DNA from: Moringa oleifera
Taxonomy: Eukaryota; Streptophyta; Magnoliopsida; Brassicales; Moringaceae
Reading direction: 5' to 3'
Assembly: GCA_021397835.1 (NCBI GenBank)
Contig: JAJFZO010000433.1
Location: 620,001 to 684,000, forward strand
Length of the DNA: 64,000 nt
Shown: positions 11,496 to 25,200 of the stretch, in pieces
Layout: every line of letters begins with the position of its first letter
Numbering within the stretch: the first letter of the stretch is position 1
Notes under the pieces: generated by a model
Database searches by the model: none
Seen by the model: only the letters and a program-made list of their open reading frames with translations
What the model was told of the DNA's origin: nothing
Made by a program: the position numbers and the translations under genes

Positions 11496-14400
11496 ATGGC
11501 ATTAAGGAAATTAAACCCTAATTTCTTCTCACTAGCTCTCCTTGCTCTGCTAGCGATCGCATCTGCTGAGGTGTTCTTCGAGGAACGCTTCGATGGTACC
11601 TCGCTCTCTCTATGTATATACATATCTAAGTGTGTATATGCTTTTATGTGTACAGTTCCACTCTACTCATTTTCTCCACCCAGATCGGGTTCATGGTTTA
11701 GTACTAGTTTGTATGTGAAGCAGTTTATAGTAATTTCGTTGTTGTTTTGGTGTTGAATTTGGTTTGATTTGTGGAGGACTGATGTTTTATGTGTGTTAGT
11801 GTATCGCGATCTGTTAATTTCCTGTTATTTATTTTGTTCGAACGCTTAACTACGTGCAGAAATGAGATCGATTCGTCTAGATCTGTGAATTAATTGGTTT
11901 GTTTTGCATTTTCTAGTTTGTCAGCTTGAGAATGCTAGTCACTGTACATACAAAAGATTGTCATTTGTAGGGTTTGTGGCTCATATTAGGCGCACCAATA
12001 CTGTGTGATTAATGTGCTTTGGTGTTGAAGTATTTCTCTTGGTTGTGTCGTAGGCATGTGATTTTGTTTTATCACTGTCTGTTAGTGGCTATCTGTCAGT
12101 TATTTTTGATAATTATAGTTTGATCACTGTCTGTTTGTATGTATGGCTGTCATGTATAACAGCTGTTGTGAGTGAAATGTGCAAAATAAGTTGTAGTCTT
12201 CCTTGTAATTACCTGCATGCATGTAAATGTCATTTCTGCTTGGAAACATTTGATTTGACTAAATATTCTTGTAATCTTTCTTACAATCAATGTCAGACAT
12301 GAGATTGTGAAGGAAATAGATCCGAAATTGGGTGGATAAAAGTTTCATATTTGTTATTATGCATTTATGAAATGCGGAATACTTTGTCAGATTAAAATTT
12401 GGCATATTTAACTTTGGTTTTCATTTTAGACATAAAAATAATATGGGTTTTAAATATGTAATCTTTCCAGCCTTCAATGATTTTTGGACCAAATAAATAA
12501 TATGTACCATCAGCATCTTCTTTTTTCTAATGTTCTTTCATCATTTTTGTCTTTGTACTTTTGAAATTAAAGATGGATGGGAGAATCGGTGGGTTAAATC
12601 TGATTGGAAGAAAGATGAGAACTTGGCTGGAGAGTGGAATCACACATCTGGCAAGTGGAATGGAGACCTCAATGACAAAGGTTCCCTTCTAATCTATATG
12701 TTGTTCTGCATAAATCAGTTGGGAATTTTAAGTAGCTTTAAATTGAGCAATGTTGGATTCTCAAGATTATAGAATCCAGTGTAGGGACCTTGGTAACAGC
12801 TTTTGTGTTGTGATACAGGTATCCAGACAAGTGAAGATTACAGGTTCTATGCTATTTCAGCTGAGTTTCCTGAATTCAGCAATAAAGACAAGACTCTTGT
12901 CTTCCAATTTTCTGTCAAGCATGAGCAGAAGCTTGACTGTGGTGGTGGCTACATGAAGTTAATTAGTGGTGACACAGACCAGAAAAAGTTTGGTGGTGAT
13001 ACCCCTTACAGGTCAGTGCCTTCACTTGCTACTTGATGAGTTGTCATCTACTGCAAATTTATAATCTTTGACGGATTGATGACTTGAATTGGTTATTCTG
13101 GTTGCTGCAGCATCATGTTTGGGCCAGATATCTGTGGCTATTCCACTAGGAAAGTGCATGCTATTCTTACCTACAATGGAACAAACCACTTGATCAAGAA
13201 GGAGGTTCCATGTGAGACCGACCAGCTTACCCATGTTTACACATTCATCCTACGTCCAGATGCCACCTACAGCATACTCATTGACAATGTCGAGAAACAG
13301 ACTGGTAGTTTGTACTCTGATTGGGATCTTCTCCCTCCAAAGAAAATTAAAGATCCGGAGGCCAAGAAAGTAATTCCTGTTTTAGAACCCTGACTAGTTT
13401 ATTCTGGGAATGCTTCATCTAACTTATTCTTATTAATGATAGTAACTTTTTCCTCTGATGGCAGCCTGAGGATTGGGATGACAAAGAATACATTCCTGAT
13501 CCCGAAGACAAAAAACCTGAGGTAAAAAAGCTCCCCTAGGTTTCTAGGCCTCTGTTCTCTAACAGCAAACTTTGATACATATTGCCTTATAAAGCACTTG
13601 TAAACTGAGTGTTTTTCTTGTGTCTGTTGTAGGGTTATGATGACATTCCAAAGGAGATTCCAGATACTGATGCCAAGAAGGTTGGTGTTTTTTCTTGTGT
13701 TCCATAACATACTGACTTATCAAGAGAATTATTATTGATCATAATGGTTTGTGATTCTCTTTTAGCCTGAGGATTGGGATGATGAGGAAGATGGTGAATG
13801 GACACCCCCAACCATTGCCAACCCTGAGTACAAGGGCCCATGGAAGCCAAAGGTCTGTGAACTTTTAGATTGATGTGAGGAACATGTTGCTATTAGGAAA
13901 TGTTTTCTCACAGTTCTCCTTTCGACAGAAAATTAAGAACCCCAACTACCAGGGCAAGTGGAAGGCGCCAATGATTGACAACCCAGGTAATTTCTTTTTT
14001 TAAACCCAGTCCTTTTTTGACATTAACAAATTTAGTTTATGCACTCATGCTTAAAACTTTTAATTTCATATACAGATTTCAAGGATGACCCAGATCTTTA
14101 TGTGTACCCTAAGTTGAAGTATGTTGGCATTGAACTGTGGCAGGTAACTGTTTTTTTTTTTTTTAATGTTCATGCGTTGCTATTATCATACCAAGTCCAG
14201 ATCCACTTCTAACAAGCAAGCTGCATATGATGTCAGGTGAAATCTGGGACCTTGTTTGACAATGTCTTGATCTCTGATGACCCGGAGTATGCCAAGAAGC
14301 TGGCTGAGGAAACATGGGGCAAGCACAAGGATGTATGTCCTTTTGTCCTGTCTAAAATATAGTCTTCTTCCAAAATGAAGCAGTTTATTGATATTTGATT

Positions 14401-14894
14401 TGGGTCATCATGTTGCAGGCTGAGAAGGAAGCATTTGATGAGGCAGAGAAAAAGAAAGAGGCAGAGGTGCTTTCCTGTCTGAACTTTTTATTGCATTTCT
14501 GTTCCCTTGGGGAAATTTTTTGTGAGCTAGCATTCTTGATTAATTGATTTTGTTTTCTACCACATCTTATCTCACCCTTCCAATTTGATCTTTTATCAGG
14601 AAACCAAGGATGATCCAGTTGATTCTGATGTAAGCCTACTAACTTCTTGTTAAGATCAATCAGTTTATTTGCCTGTTCTGGTCTTAGTTGTCTTTATTTT
14701 ATCTAGGTTGAGGATGAAGATGAGGCAGATGATGCTGAAGGAGGAGATTCTGACGTTGAGACCAAATCAGAGGAACCTGAGGAGACTGACCAGAAGGTAT
14801 CTAGTTTTACCTTTGTGATTGTACTTAAACAACTTCAATGTACTGTTTATCAATTAATTCATTGTGCTTTGAGTTTTTGCAGGATGAGCTATAA
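11496..14894 (+). CDS. CRT: Calreticulin (ER lectin chaperone, CRT1/CRT2 type)
   Basis: Fourteen coding exons: 11496-11595, 12573-12680, 12819-13011, 13111-13369, 13465-13521, 13633-13680, 13766-13852, 13929-13986, 14076-14143, 14237-14332, 14419-14466, 14600-14629, 14707-14796, 14883-14894. They total 1254 nt, or 417 residues, the normal family length. A signal peptide ([20 protein letters not shown]...) is followed by the lectin N-domain with CGGGY and the MFGPDICGY block. The P-domain has alternating repeats, PEDWDD three-residue-spaced blocks and [20 protein letters not shown]. The C-domain is acidic and Ca2+-binding. NHT and NGT are potential N-glycosylation sites. The last 12-nt exon completes the C-terminal KDEL retrieval signal; most plant calreticulins have HDEL. 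It binds Ca2+ and monoglucosylated glycoproteins in the ER lumen. Upstream ERSE and P-UPRE-like sites predict induction by ER stress. Confidence 0.98.
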
Positions 14895-15539
14895 GGCTGG
14901 TTCACCGTGATGTTCTGCTGATGATTCAGTCAGGAGCTTTTAAAATTTTTCTTTTTTCTTTTTCTTTTAGCAGTAGGATGTAGTAGATGAAAGAAAGCTG
15001 AAGGTTGCATTCAAAATTGTGGCTGAATGCTTTTGGTCTTCATTTAACTGTGTCTGAGCAATTTAGAAGAAATGGACAAGTCATTTACTATGAAATTTAT
15101 GAGATAGTTGGAACTTTTGAACTAGAAATGGTACTCATGTGCTTATTTTCAGCATCTTCTTACTTGTGCTTGTGCAGTACATGATTATTCAGGCCTAGGT
15201 TAATTATTCAGATTATTCTTCCCATTTTCTGCTCCTTGATTTGGAATGCAATTAAATAGTTTTGTGCCTACTGTTGCGCCAAACAAACTGCTCTAAAAGA
15301 TTTGGACTAGAGGTATTTGGTGCTGAATTGTAGAATAACAACCTACTGTGCCTTGTTAACCTGCTGTTGCAGATAAAAAATCCAGGAAATGGTGCGTCCT
15401 TATTGAGATTTGCCATTCTCTCCTATTACACAAATTTGTCCATACAAACTACAAATGCAAAATTGAAAACAAAAGCTACCTGTTCCTTCTGATCCTACCC
15501 TATAAAACAAATCAAACAGAGCAAGCAATACACTAACTT
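14895..15539. other. Calreticulin 3' UTR and spacer
   Basis: This is 0.65 kb between the calreticulin stop and the end of the kinase pseudogene on the other strand. The first 200-300 bases are probably 3' UTR. I see no gene or repeat. Confidence 0.6.
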
Positions 15540-18500
15540 GTTTCCTTCCCTTTTCTTTCATTCTCAATAGATTGGATAACATCCAACACATCTTCTCCAC
15601 TTCCAGAGGTTTAGTTTTATGGAAATCCATTCCTGCATGGATGGTCTGGCTTGCCTGCTATAATCTTCATTCCCATGTCATGATTCTTCTCCTCCATCCT
15701 TATAATTCTCAATTGCTTCATATCCATCCGTTACTGGCATCTACCATACAAAATAGAACTCTTTCTCAGTAGAAGATATAATATGTTGATGCTATCTTAA
15801 TTCATATAATAATCCTATAGGGATCGAGTTTGTAAAATTTACCTTGCAATCCATGAAAGTGTAATCGAAAGGGTGGTTAGCCTCAGAATGTCCTTCCTTT
15901 TCTCTCTGGTTCAGAAGCTTGCTAACCAGCTCTACAGCATCTTTCCCATTAGTACAGGCTTCGACCTCAGCTCCAATCTTCTGAAGCGTCATCACAGTGA
16001 CCTTGCCCAGATCATTGTCTTCAACAACCAGAACTCTCTTCCCCTTCAAAACCTTTTTCTTGCTTCTCTCATTAGTTCCTATCTGCTGAAGTGAAGCCTG
16101 AGGGAACGAAGAAATTGTCTCCAGCTCAAGTTCCGAGCTGTTCAGCTCACTGGAAGTCTTCACCTCAGTGTTCATCATGGCTTCACGAGCAGGTCTCCCA
16201 GTTGTTAACTTGGGGAAGTTGCCTTTTCTCTGTGGATGGTTTGTTTATAACATGATCAGGAGGAGGAAACACCTTCACGTCTTCAGGAACTTTTGGTGAA
16301 TGATTAGGCTTGATTGGATCGTTTACCCAGACAACTTTGTACAAGAAATCAGACATGTCCTTCTTGAAGTTAGCCACAGCTGAGATCAATTCGCAGAAGC
16401 TTCCAGCACTTCCATCAATGACTACTAATGTGAAGACAGGTGAGCCTTTCGTATTGTTCTTCCTGTTCTGAGGCAAGACATCTTCAATGCCATCTTTGAC
16501 ATCTCCTCCTGGAGAAGATATGATAACAGCATAAGGATCCAGCCTGCGCTGTGTTTTCTCAAGCTCTTGTAGGAGATTTGCCTGCTTCACAGTTGTTACT
16601 TTTATGTTCCAGTTGTTCTTTATGTACTTCTTCAACATCATTCTCCGTTCTTCCCCACCCATGAAGAATATGACATGATATCCATCTGATTTTATTTCCG
16701 GGGCTGCACGTGAATGCAAAGTGTTGACGGGATCTCTCGTTGTGCTTTCTTGTAGATTCGTCTTCAATTTCAGATTCTTCCAATTCAGATGTGGCGAGTT
16801 GCACGTTGAACCTTAAGCAGGTGCCTTTCTCACCTGGTTCCTCGACAATCCTTATTTCTCCACCCATTATACGTACCTGGAGAGCAAATCCAAGGTTATT
16901 CACGTTAAAATTCTAGCCGAAAAACCCTCTATTGATCTTATTTACATTGATGTTCATTTTTACCTGGATTCTGTAATTTTACAGTTCCAGGACTAAAACA
17001 GCTAGAAACCCATATTGTTAGCAACCAGGTTACTTACCATAGATTGAACAATTCCTAAGTCACAGCCTTCTGGGCCCTGAGAAGTCTTCTTCACCTGAAC
17101 AAAGTCTTCCAAGACAGAAGCCTGTTTCTCCTTGGGAATCCCTTTGACTGTGTCATCCACTTCGAATTCAACCTCCAGGCAATTGGGATTCTGTTCAGCA
17201 TGAAGCGCATCAAGATCATTGAAACTTTCATTGTTCTTCTAAAGCAAACATGACAAGCTCTTACAGACAACGTTACCATTCGAAGCAATTATGTCCTTCT
17301 GTAAACTCTGCTTCTTGACCACAGCACGAACTGAAACATGACTTTCTGTAGTAAACTTGATGGCATAGCTGAGCAAGTTGCACAAGAACTGCTTGAGCTT
17401 GTCTTGATCACCTCGAACCAGAGATGATTTGAGAACAGAACCATCACAAGGATCAAGCACAACGTCTACGCCTTTCTGCATGCCCACTGTATAGTACATA
17501 TCAACTATGTTCTCCAGGAGTAGAGCCAGATTGAACTCTCCCAGGACAAGATCCATTTTCCCACCTTCAATCTTGCTCATTTCCTGGACTGAATTGAATA
17601 TGCCTGAACAGTTTTTCCAGGAAGAAAAACATATATCAATTTGATTAATATTGTGTAACACTGGTACTTCAGATGACACGATACAAGCTGGAAAATCTTG
17701 CTTTTTAACAAGGTTTGGACACCGAGGAAACATAACAGGAAAATTAACCTAGTGAATCTTTTGTACAGGAGTCTATCTGCTCCAGATTATCTTCTAACTC
17801 TGATTGAGGATTGAAATTCTCAGGGGAAAGCTCCAGCAAACTCATAAACCTTGCCAATGAGCCACACACGTCATGGCTTGTCTTCGCAAAAGCAATAGGC
17901 TTGTGCACACTCTTTCGCTCCTGCTTCTGGTTTATGAGAGCAGCGTAGAGAAACATCTCTCTTTTAGCTGCTCTGACAACAACGAAAATGAAGATACCAA
18001 GCAAAAGAACTAAGACAACAAATATAATCACTGGAAGCACCAGGAACAAGTTGCTGTTTTCATGAACTAGGCCTGCTATTCTGGTTGTAGGAAAAGCAAA
18101 TATGTATACCCGAAAAGATGCTTTCCCGGACTAATTACATCAAATTAACACTATAGCTGAATTAACACAAACAGTTGATATAAACACTTGATTATCAGTT
18201 GAATTCCAGGTATCTCCATATGCGAACAGAAGAGCTTGTAGTTGATCACAGAGATTTTCCAAAAGAAAGACCTTACTTTCAGATCATCTGCTTGGCATGA
18301 AGCATTATCAACATAGCTTTTGAGCTCATCAGTATGCTTCAGGGTCTCCACCAAAAGGGTATTGTTGTCTGTCACAATCTGAGTATCTTGCAGCCTTGTA
18401 GGCGTAATCACATCCCCATCTGCTGTAGCCAAGTAGAAATCTCCTCCATGAAAATCAAGGGCTGAAAAGTGATATATAACAACCTTAGCTGGAAACGCAA

Positions 18501-19260
18501 AGGAGATAATACATCTTCCATCCATTGGAACCCTGGCAAGAAACAGGCTTTCTTGAGCCTTGTCCCATCCTGCACTAACAGAAGAGTACTCATCTGCTGT
18601 TTAAGGCCTGTTGAAGCCAACTTCCATTGACACTAACCACAGACGTTGAAACAACTGCATCCCCATACAAACATGCCTGTTTCATAATTCACAGGCATAG
18701 TATACCAATAAGAAGAAAATGAAGTATTTGAAAACACTGCTCACATCTGATCCTTGTCATGATAGTACAAGAACATCAGGTCATCTAGTCCAATGTATGA
18801 AACCTGTGAAGCTGTGGAATTATAGAAAGTGCAAGAAAACAGTCTCGGAAACCAAAAACAGATACTTTCAGCCTGGAAAATTTTGATATGAGATTCTCAG
18901 TAAGAGGTACTGTTAGTCAGATAAGTTCCTGATCAGAATTTCAGATAGGAATTTTCTCAGAGCAGACCTTGGTTTCAGTTGCCAGGAATGACAGGTCAGT
19001 TCTGTTGAGAGAGCAGCTTATTGATCTTGCAAATCTTTTGGCTGAATCATGCAGAGCAGGCAGCAACCTGGAAGTTGTTTCAATCTCTGAAAATGTTTTG
19101 TGCTGAACTGCATATGATTCCAACATTACCTGACGTTCTATTTGTTTTGTCATCAAAAACAGTTTTAAGATAATGAAACCAGAGAGGCCCTGGAAATCCA
19201 GAAGAGTGCTAAGTACAACAATGGCCTTAAGAGAAAGAAAAGTAAAAGTATGAAATCATG
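15540..19260 (-). pseudogene. Pseudogene of a CKI1-type hybrid histidine kinase
   Basis: On the minus strand the segments follow the order of CKI1-like hybrid kinases. They are: an N-terminal membrane segment and ectodomain (19200-18150); a second membrane helix FLVLPVIIFVVLVLLLGIFI (about 18045-17980); an H-box with the phospho-acceptor His, FAKTSHDV (about 17890); an ATPase region (17730-16830); a linker (16760-16190); and a receiver starting GKRVLVVEDN (about 16040-15560). The frame is broken repeatedly. There is an in-frame TGA at 18743-18741 and an in-frame TAG at 17241-17239. Single-base shifts occur near 18809, 18670 and 18592, with frame changes around 16770-16680, 16260-16180 and 15703. 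The receiver loses a stretch after KIIA. The N-box Asn is Tyr (NLLSYAIKFT), the first G-box is VDDTVKGIP, and the second is shortened to EGCDLGI. CKI1 family kinases signal in the cytokinin-type phosphorelay; this copy cannot make a full kinase. Limits are approximate. Confidence 0.85.
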
Positions 19261-22062
19261 TGAAGAGATTTACTAGAGTTAGGATGAAAAAAAGAGGCTG
19301 AAAGACTATTTTCAGAACCAGCCTCTTCAGATTAAACATGTTTAGTCCCATAGCTTTATATCTGCATTACCATGGCAAGGAAGGCATTCAAAGGATAGAG
19401 AGAAATGGATCTTCAATGAATATTTTCTCAGAAACCAAACAGCATTATCAAGAACAGCATTTAATCAAACAATAGAGAATAAAGTGGAAGCTTATTAAGT
19501 GTTGTAATCAGCAGCTTCAAACCAACTTTCTTGAACCTTTCTTGATCAGTAAACTTGCCCAGAAAATCCTCAAATAAGCAGTATGATGAACAAAACCCTC
19601 ATTTAACAAATGAACTCATCCAAGTTTTTCGAGAAACAGAAACAAGAATACACCCAGTAGCTCACAAACAAATTTCAACCCAAACAAGACACGATACCTC
19701 CTAGATCTTTTACAGATTAACTCGTCTCTCATTGGGCTATCAATGTTACGTTACAATCTCCTCGTAAATTCTTCTTTATTTCTCTCAATTTGATCGAAAA
19801 CGCATATTACTGATACTCTTTTCTGCAAACAACATTGGAATAAGCTTTATACTGGTTTTGCTGAAGGTTCTGGGCTGAAATGGCCTAGCTAGCCATCCAG
19901 CTGACTGCCTTTCACACAAGAAGAAGAAGAAAGACTGAAATGCTGAAGATGTTTGTATGATAAAAACAACATTGAAAGCTTCATTATTATAAACCCAGAA
20001 ATCATTTTGAAAACTGACGACCTTTTATACTATATTGATATTAGACTAGTTTTATATTTGTTAAGCTGAGTGGGCAAAATTTGTATTTGTATTTAAGCAG
20101 TGATCACACAATTGGAATGTATTATGTTATAGTATTTTTGTTTTTAAAATTATTTTTAAGAAAAAAATTCGTTTGATAATATTATTTTAAAAATAATATA
20201 TTAATTTTTTTAAAATTATTGATAATTATAATAATTCTATTAATAAAAACTTTTTTTGAAAGATAAAAAATATAATAAAAATAATTTTATAGTTAATTAC
20301 ACATAAGAACTTACATTTTAGGTGCAATATCAAATTAAAACTTATATAAAAAATTGTATGACATTAATATTTACATAACATGTAGTTTATCGGGACCTCT
20401 ATCAATAAAATTTATTATGTAAATAAACATCTAATCTGATAAAATTATCTTTTTTTTTTATGGATTGTAAAAGCTGCTTAAAAATAAATTTTTTATAGAA
20501 AATTTAAATATTTAAACTTTCATTTAATACATATTTTGGTAAATTTTTGTGAAAATTTTCTCAATTATATTTGCTTTTTTAATTTCAAGTCCAATTTTAA
20601 TTTAATTTAATTTTACATCTAATTTTAAATTTTAATTTAATTTAAATTAAATTAATAAATTAAAATTTGATTTTTGCTAATCATTTTATAGAATGTTTTA
20701 TTTAAATCAAATTAGCATATTAGGCTGGATTGATTTAATTGGTAAAAATGAATAAACATTAAGAATTTATATAAACTTGAAAAAAAAAAACAGCTTACAT
20801 AACCTTTAACTTTCAATTTATTCCAGTTACAAATTTTAAAAGTTAAAAATATATTTAAATTAAAGTTTTATAAAACAAAATTTGATTTGAAATTTTACTC
20901 AAATGTAAAAAAAATTAAAACTATTATCACACAAAATTTTGAATTTTTTTAAATACTAAAAAATATTTAATATTATAAAAAATAATTTGAAAGTTTAAAA
21001 TTATCTAAAATAATTTTATTGATTCAAAATAAAATGTAAATTCTATGAGTCATTTTTTGAGGTATTCAACTATGAAAAATACACTTAATTTTTTGTAGTT
21101 GATTCAAGTCAATGTTCAATTTAAATAAAATTAATATTTTTGAATCAAAATTAAATATAAAATTTTATTTTCGCATTTACTCAATTATTGACTATGCAAT
21201 TATTTAAGTTATTGGAATATCACATTATGATTAAGTTGTACTTACTCTGCCATCAATTGATGATTGAGCCGTTAATCATGCTACACATTAAGATTGTATT
21301 TTTCGAATTAAACACTATGCTGAAAATATAATTTTTATAAAAAATGCACATTAATCTTTATTAAGAAATTTTACCTTGCGATAAAAATTTAATACTCAAT
21401 TAGTTTACAAAGACAAATTTAATTAAGGTCATGTCTAAAATTAAAATTTTTATTATTAAAAAATCACTGATTTTCAATAATAAAATTTAAATTTTTTAAA
21501 AAATTCGATAAGATATATGGGTCAAGAAATAATCATATTTTGCTCGTTTCATGCCTTTCACATACTTAATGAAAAATATTTATAAATAATTTGTCACACG
21601 ATTTATATATTAAAATTATTTTTATTTATCAAAATATGCGACTTTAAATTTTTGCATTTAAACATGTGACTTCAAAATAAAATTTTCATAACAAAAACTC
21701 ATTAACTTTTATAAAAAGTATTTGTGGTCAAAATTTAAGTAGTAATTTTAAATTTTTTTTAAATACGTCAAGATTCTCTATTAATTATGTTTGTGTTGAG
21801 TTTGAAAGTACTTTAATAATTTATAATATTAATATGAAAAATAAATTAAAAATTTTGAATTTTATTAAATTTTCTCATATTAAATTTTAATAAAAACTTA
21901 GTTAAACTCAAATTAATAAAAGATATTATTCTTCTTCAAATTTTAAGAGGGAGAACCCAAAAGAAAATGAATAGTATCAACGCGTAGCCAAACACACCCT
22001 AAGCCTAAACGTTCAAAATATCTATAACCCTCCGCTCCCTTACTTTCAAAATCGCGCCCATA
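19261..22062. other. Upstream of kinase relic and AT-rich intergenic DNA
   Basis: Bases 19261-19990 are moderately AT-rich and may contain the former 5' UTR and promoter of the kinase pseudogene. From about 20000 to 21940 the DNA is extremely AT-rich with no frame longer than a few dozen codons. From about 21950 the composition shifts towards the chromomethylase promoter. I see no gene. Confidence 0.65.
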
Positions 22063-22085
22063 ATTCCCGCTTCGCGCTTTCCCGC
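22063..22085 (+). promoter_or_regulatory. E2F-like sites upstream of the chromomethylase gene
   Basis: TTTCCCGC at 22078-22085 fits the E2F consensus TTTSSCGC, and ATTCCCGC at 22063-22070 is a near match. They stand 68-90 bp upstream of a probable TATA box (TTTATATACG, 22154-22163) and about 150 bp before the start codon. E2F/DP factors drive S-phase genes, which would suit a maintenance methyltransferase. Function is inferred. Confidence 0.6.
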
Positions 22086-22229
22086 AAGTAATTTCCCCCT
22101 CCCACTCTCTCTCCCCCTCTTTCTCTCTCTGTGTTTCTGTGTGTCTGTCTGCGTTTATATACGCCAACATTTGAGGTTCCATCTCGACATCTTTCCCTAG
22201 CTGATCTGATCTCAACGTGCGGACAAACC

Positions 22230-25200
22230 ATGCCTTCGAAACGAAAAAGCATTTCCTCTGAAGCGGCTTCTGCTTCATCTTCTCCGAAGAAGAAGCTGAG
22301 CAGAAGTGAGAAGCCGAAGACGACTTCTCCTCCCATTTCTACGAGGGAATCGAAGGGGAAAGAGGTGAAAGGGAGTAGGAAAAAGAAAAGCAGAGTCGAT
22401 CAGGACAAATCCATTCATTTGGTTGATGAAGATATAAAAGAAGAGGTACCAGAGGACGAAGGAGATAAACAAGAAGCTTTTCGTGACAAGAAGAGGAGGT
22501 TGAGGTCTAAGGATGATGACGTGGAAAAGGAAGCTAGATTTGTTGGCGAGCCGGTTCCCGATGAGGAGGCTAAGCGCCGCTGGCCTCATCGGTATCAGGA
22601 TAAGGTATTTGTGTGTATTTTATGTTTTTTCTAAGGTCTCATTTTAAATAAAATCTCGAGGTTGAATAGGATTTTGAGATTAAGATGATGAATTGTTAAA
22701 TGCCTTAATGGTTTATGAGGTTATGTCAAGATAAAGATGTTTATTTGATGGGTGATTAGCAATGTGAATTTGATGCAAGAACAAGAAATTTTGCATACGT
22801 GTAGATCTTTTTCAGTAACCTAATTGTTGCCTTTGTTTTAGGTAGGCTAAAGATTTCAGTTCGACGGAGTATATAGATTTATGAGCTTAAAAATAAGTGA
22901 TAATGACTTCGGGGTTTCAATAATTAAGGTCTATATTAACTTCATAGAATGGCCAGAATGAAGCTAGAGATGACATTTGACACTAACAGAAGTATATTTG
23001 TGTTTTTTAGTATGGGGTAAGAGCTTGCTTATCTGTGGGAATTGCTAAGTTTGAATGAGCTTAATGGGCTAAGTATCTAAAGCAAATTTATGTGTATATC
23101 TGTTTTTTATTTTAATTTTAATTTTTTGCTATGATAAGCAGGAGATAGATGGAGCAATTGATATATAGTTTTGCAAGCATTTTGTTCATCTCTTATATTT
23201 GTTGATGAGGAAATGCTAGAAAAGGATAGGTTAAATCATGCTCTTTCTATAATTTGGTTTTTTGGGAAATAAAAAAATTTAAACGGCAGGTATTATCTAG
23301 GAATTTTTTACAACTTTCTAGGGTATCCTCTCAATTTCTTGACTTCTATGTTGGATTATACAGAAAGGAAAATTAGAAGGAAAATGCTAAATCAAGGGAA
23401 GAAAAAGAGGGCAACGTGGAACATATATATATGTATATATATTATATTTCATTCAGGTGTTGTAGAAACAATTAAAGGAAAATGTAAGAACATGAGAAGA
23501 TTGGTTGGTCAAAACTTTTTTATGCAATAGAAGCTTGTTTGAAACATGAACTAAGAATTAATTTTTTTTTTTCAGAATCAGAAGCGGGTTAGTGGTTCAA
23601 AAAGTTCAAAGTAAGTTTATGCATGTTTTGGTTATTTGTGGTGTGTGTGCAAGTGAGTGAGAGAAAGGTTCATATTTTATCATGTTTACTGTTTGTGTTT
23701 GATGGTATGTGTTTGGCTGAGTTTGTAGGAATGATACAGATGAGATTATTCAAGCTCGATACCATTATACATCTGCGAAAGTAGATGAGCATGTCATTTA
23801 TGATCTTTACGATGATGCTCATGTTCAGGTCAGTTTCTGCTCTTTGTTTATATTGATTGGCAGATATATGTTTCTTACCTACTAAGGCAAATTTTTTTCT
23901 TTCTTATTAGATGTACAATGTAAAGTTATGCATTAATTTTAAAGGTTTGATTGAATTGTACCTTTATCGTAAAAGATTTGCAATTGGATTAAATTTTGAC
24001 ATGTTGATTTGGGAAATGCAAACCTTCCTTTTGTTTTTCTAACAATTAAACTTATGGTTTCTTGTGCATGTTTTTAATTAGATTTACTTCATATATATAT
24101 ATATATATATATTTTAAAGTTACTTCTTAAAATTCCTTCTCTTTTTTTTAATGTATGATTTTGACTTAAAAAAAAATTGAGATGAATGATTATCATGTTT
24201 CTTCTAATAAAATGGATGTCTACCTTGAAACTAAAACTTTGGGGGGTTTGGTATTGTTTTACATGAATTTTTATAAATCTTTTATATTGTTGTGCATGAG
24301 GAGTTGGTTTGAGAAGATTGCATGTGTTATTTTGATTGTTACTTAATATTTTGTTTATAGGCCGGAGAAGGGGAGGATTGCTTTATTTGTAAAATCGTGG
24401 AAATGTTTGAGACGATGAATGGAGAATTATATTTCACTGCTCAATGGTTCTATAGAGCCCGAGATACTGTAAGATAAGTTTGGGGTTTGCGTAAAACTAA
24501 ATAAATTTGTGAGTTGGTTTAATAGTTTTTTAATCTAATTCTTGTTTAATAATTATCTTATTTTAATCTTCTTTTTTCAGGTTATTCAAAAGCTTGGCCA
24601 TCTTATCGACGAAAAACGTGTTTTCTTTTCAGAAATTCAAGATGACAATCCCTTAGATTGTTTGGTTGAGAAACTGAATATTGTTTTAGTTCCACTAAAT
24701 GTATAGTTTCATTTTATAAGCTTTTATTTTTTTTCTTTTATTTTTTTGGTTTTTTGCTTTAATAAATTGATAAGTATTGATATTTTCTTTTCAGGTGGAT
24801 ATTGAAGCCAGAAAGGCTACAATTCCAGCTTGTGATTATTATTATGACATGATGTATTTACTTCCATATTCGACATTCATTACGATGCCAATAGGTCAGT
24901 GACTTCATTTTGTATTTTCGTCAAGCATGCCTCACAATTTTATATGAAATTTTGGATGTTCTATTATTTTAATATTATTTTTTTACTAGTAGAAAATAAA
25001 GTATTTGGGAGTAAGGCATCATCAACAATTTCCAGCGATGATGTTGATGTAGCACTTGGCTTGAAATCTGATTTTCCTAGGAATTCAAAATCAGAAGCTA
25101 CCTTGCTGGATTTATACTCCGGTTGTGGAGCAATGTCTACTGGCTTATGCCTTGGTGCAAACTTATCAGGCATGAATCTTGTAACGGTATGTTAGCCCTT

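Noticed and set aside
22131..22229. Upstream in-frame start giving a 33-residue longer chromomethylase
   Set aside because: It lies before the probable TATA box (22154-22163) and the added residues resemble no CMT protein.
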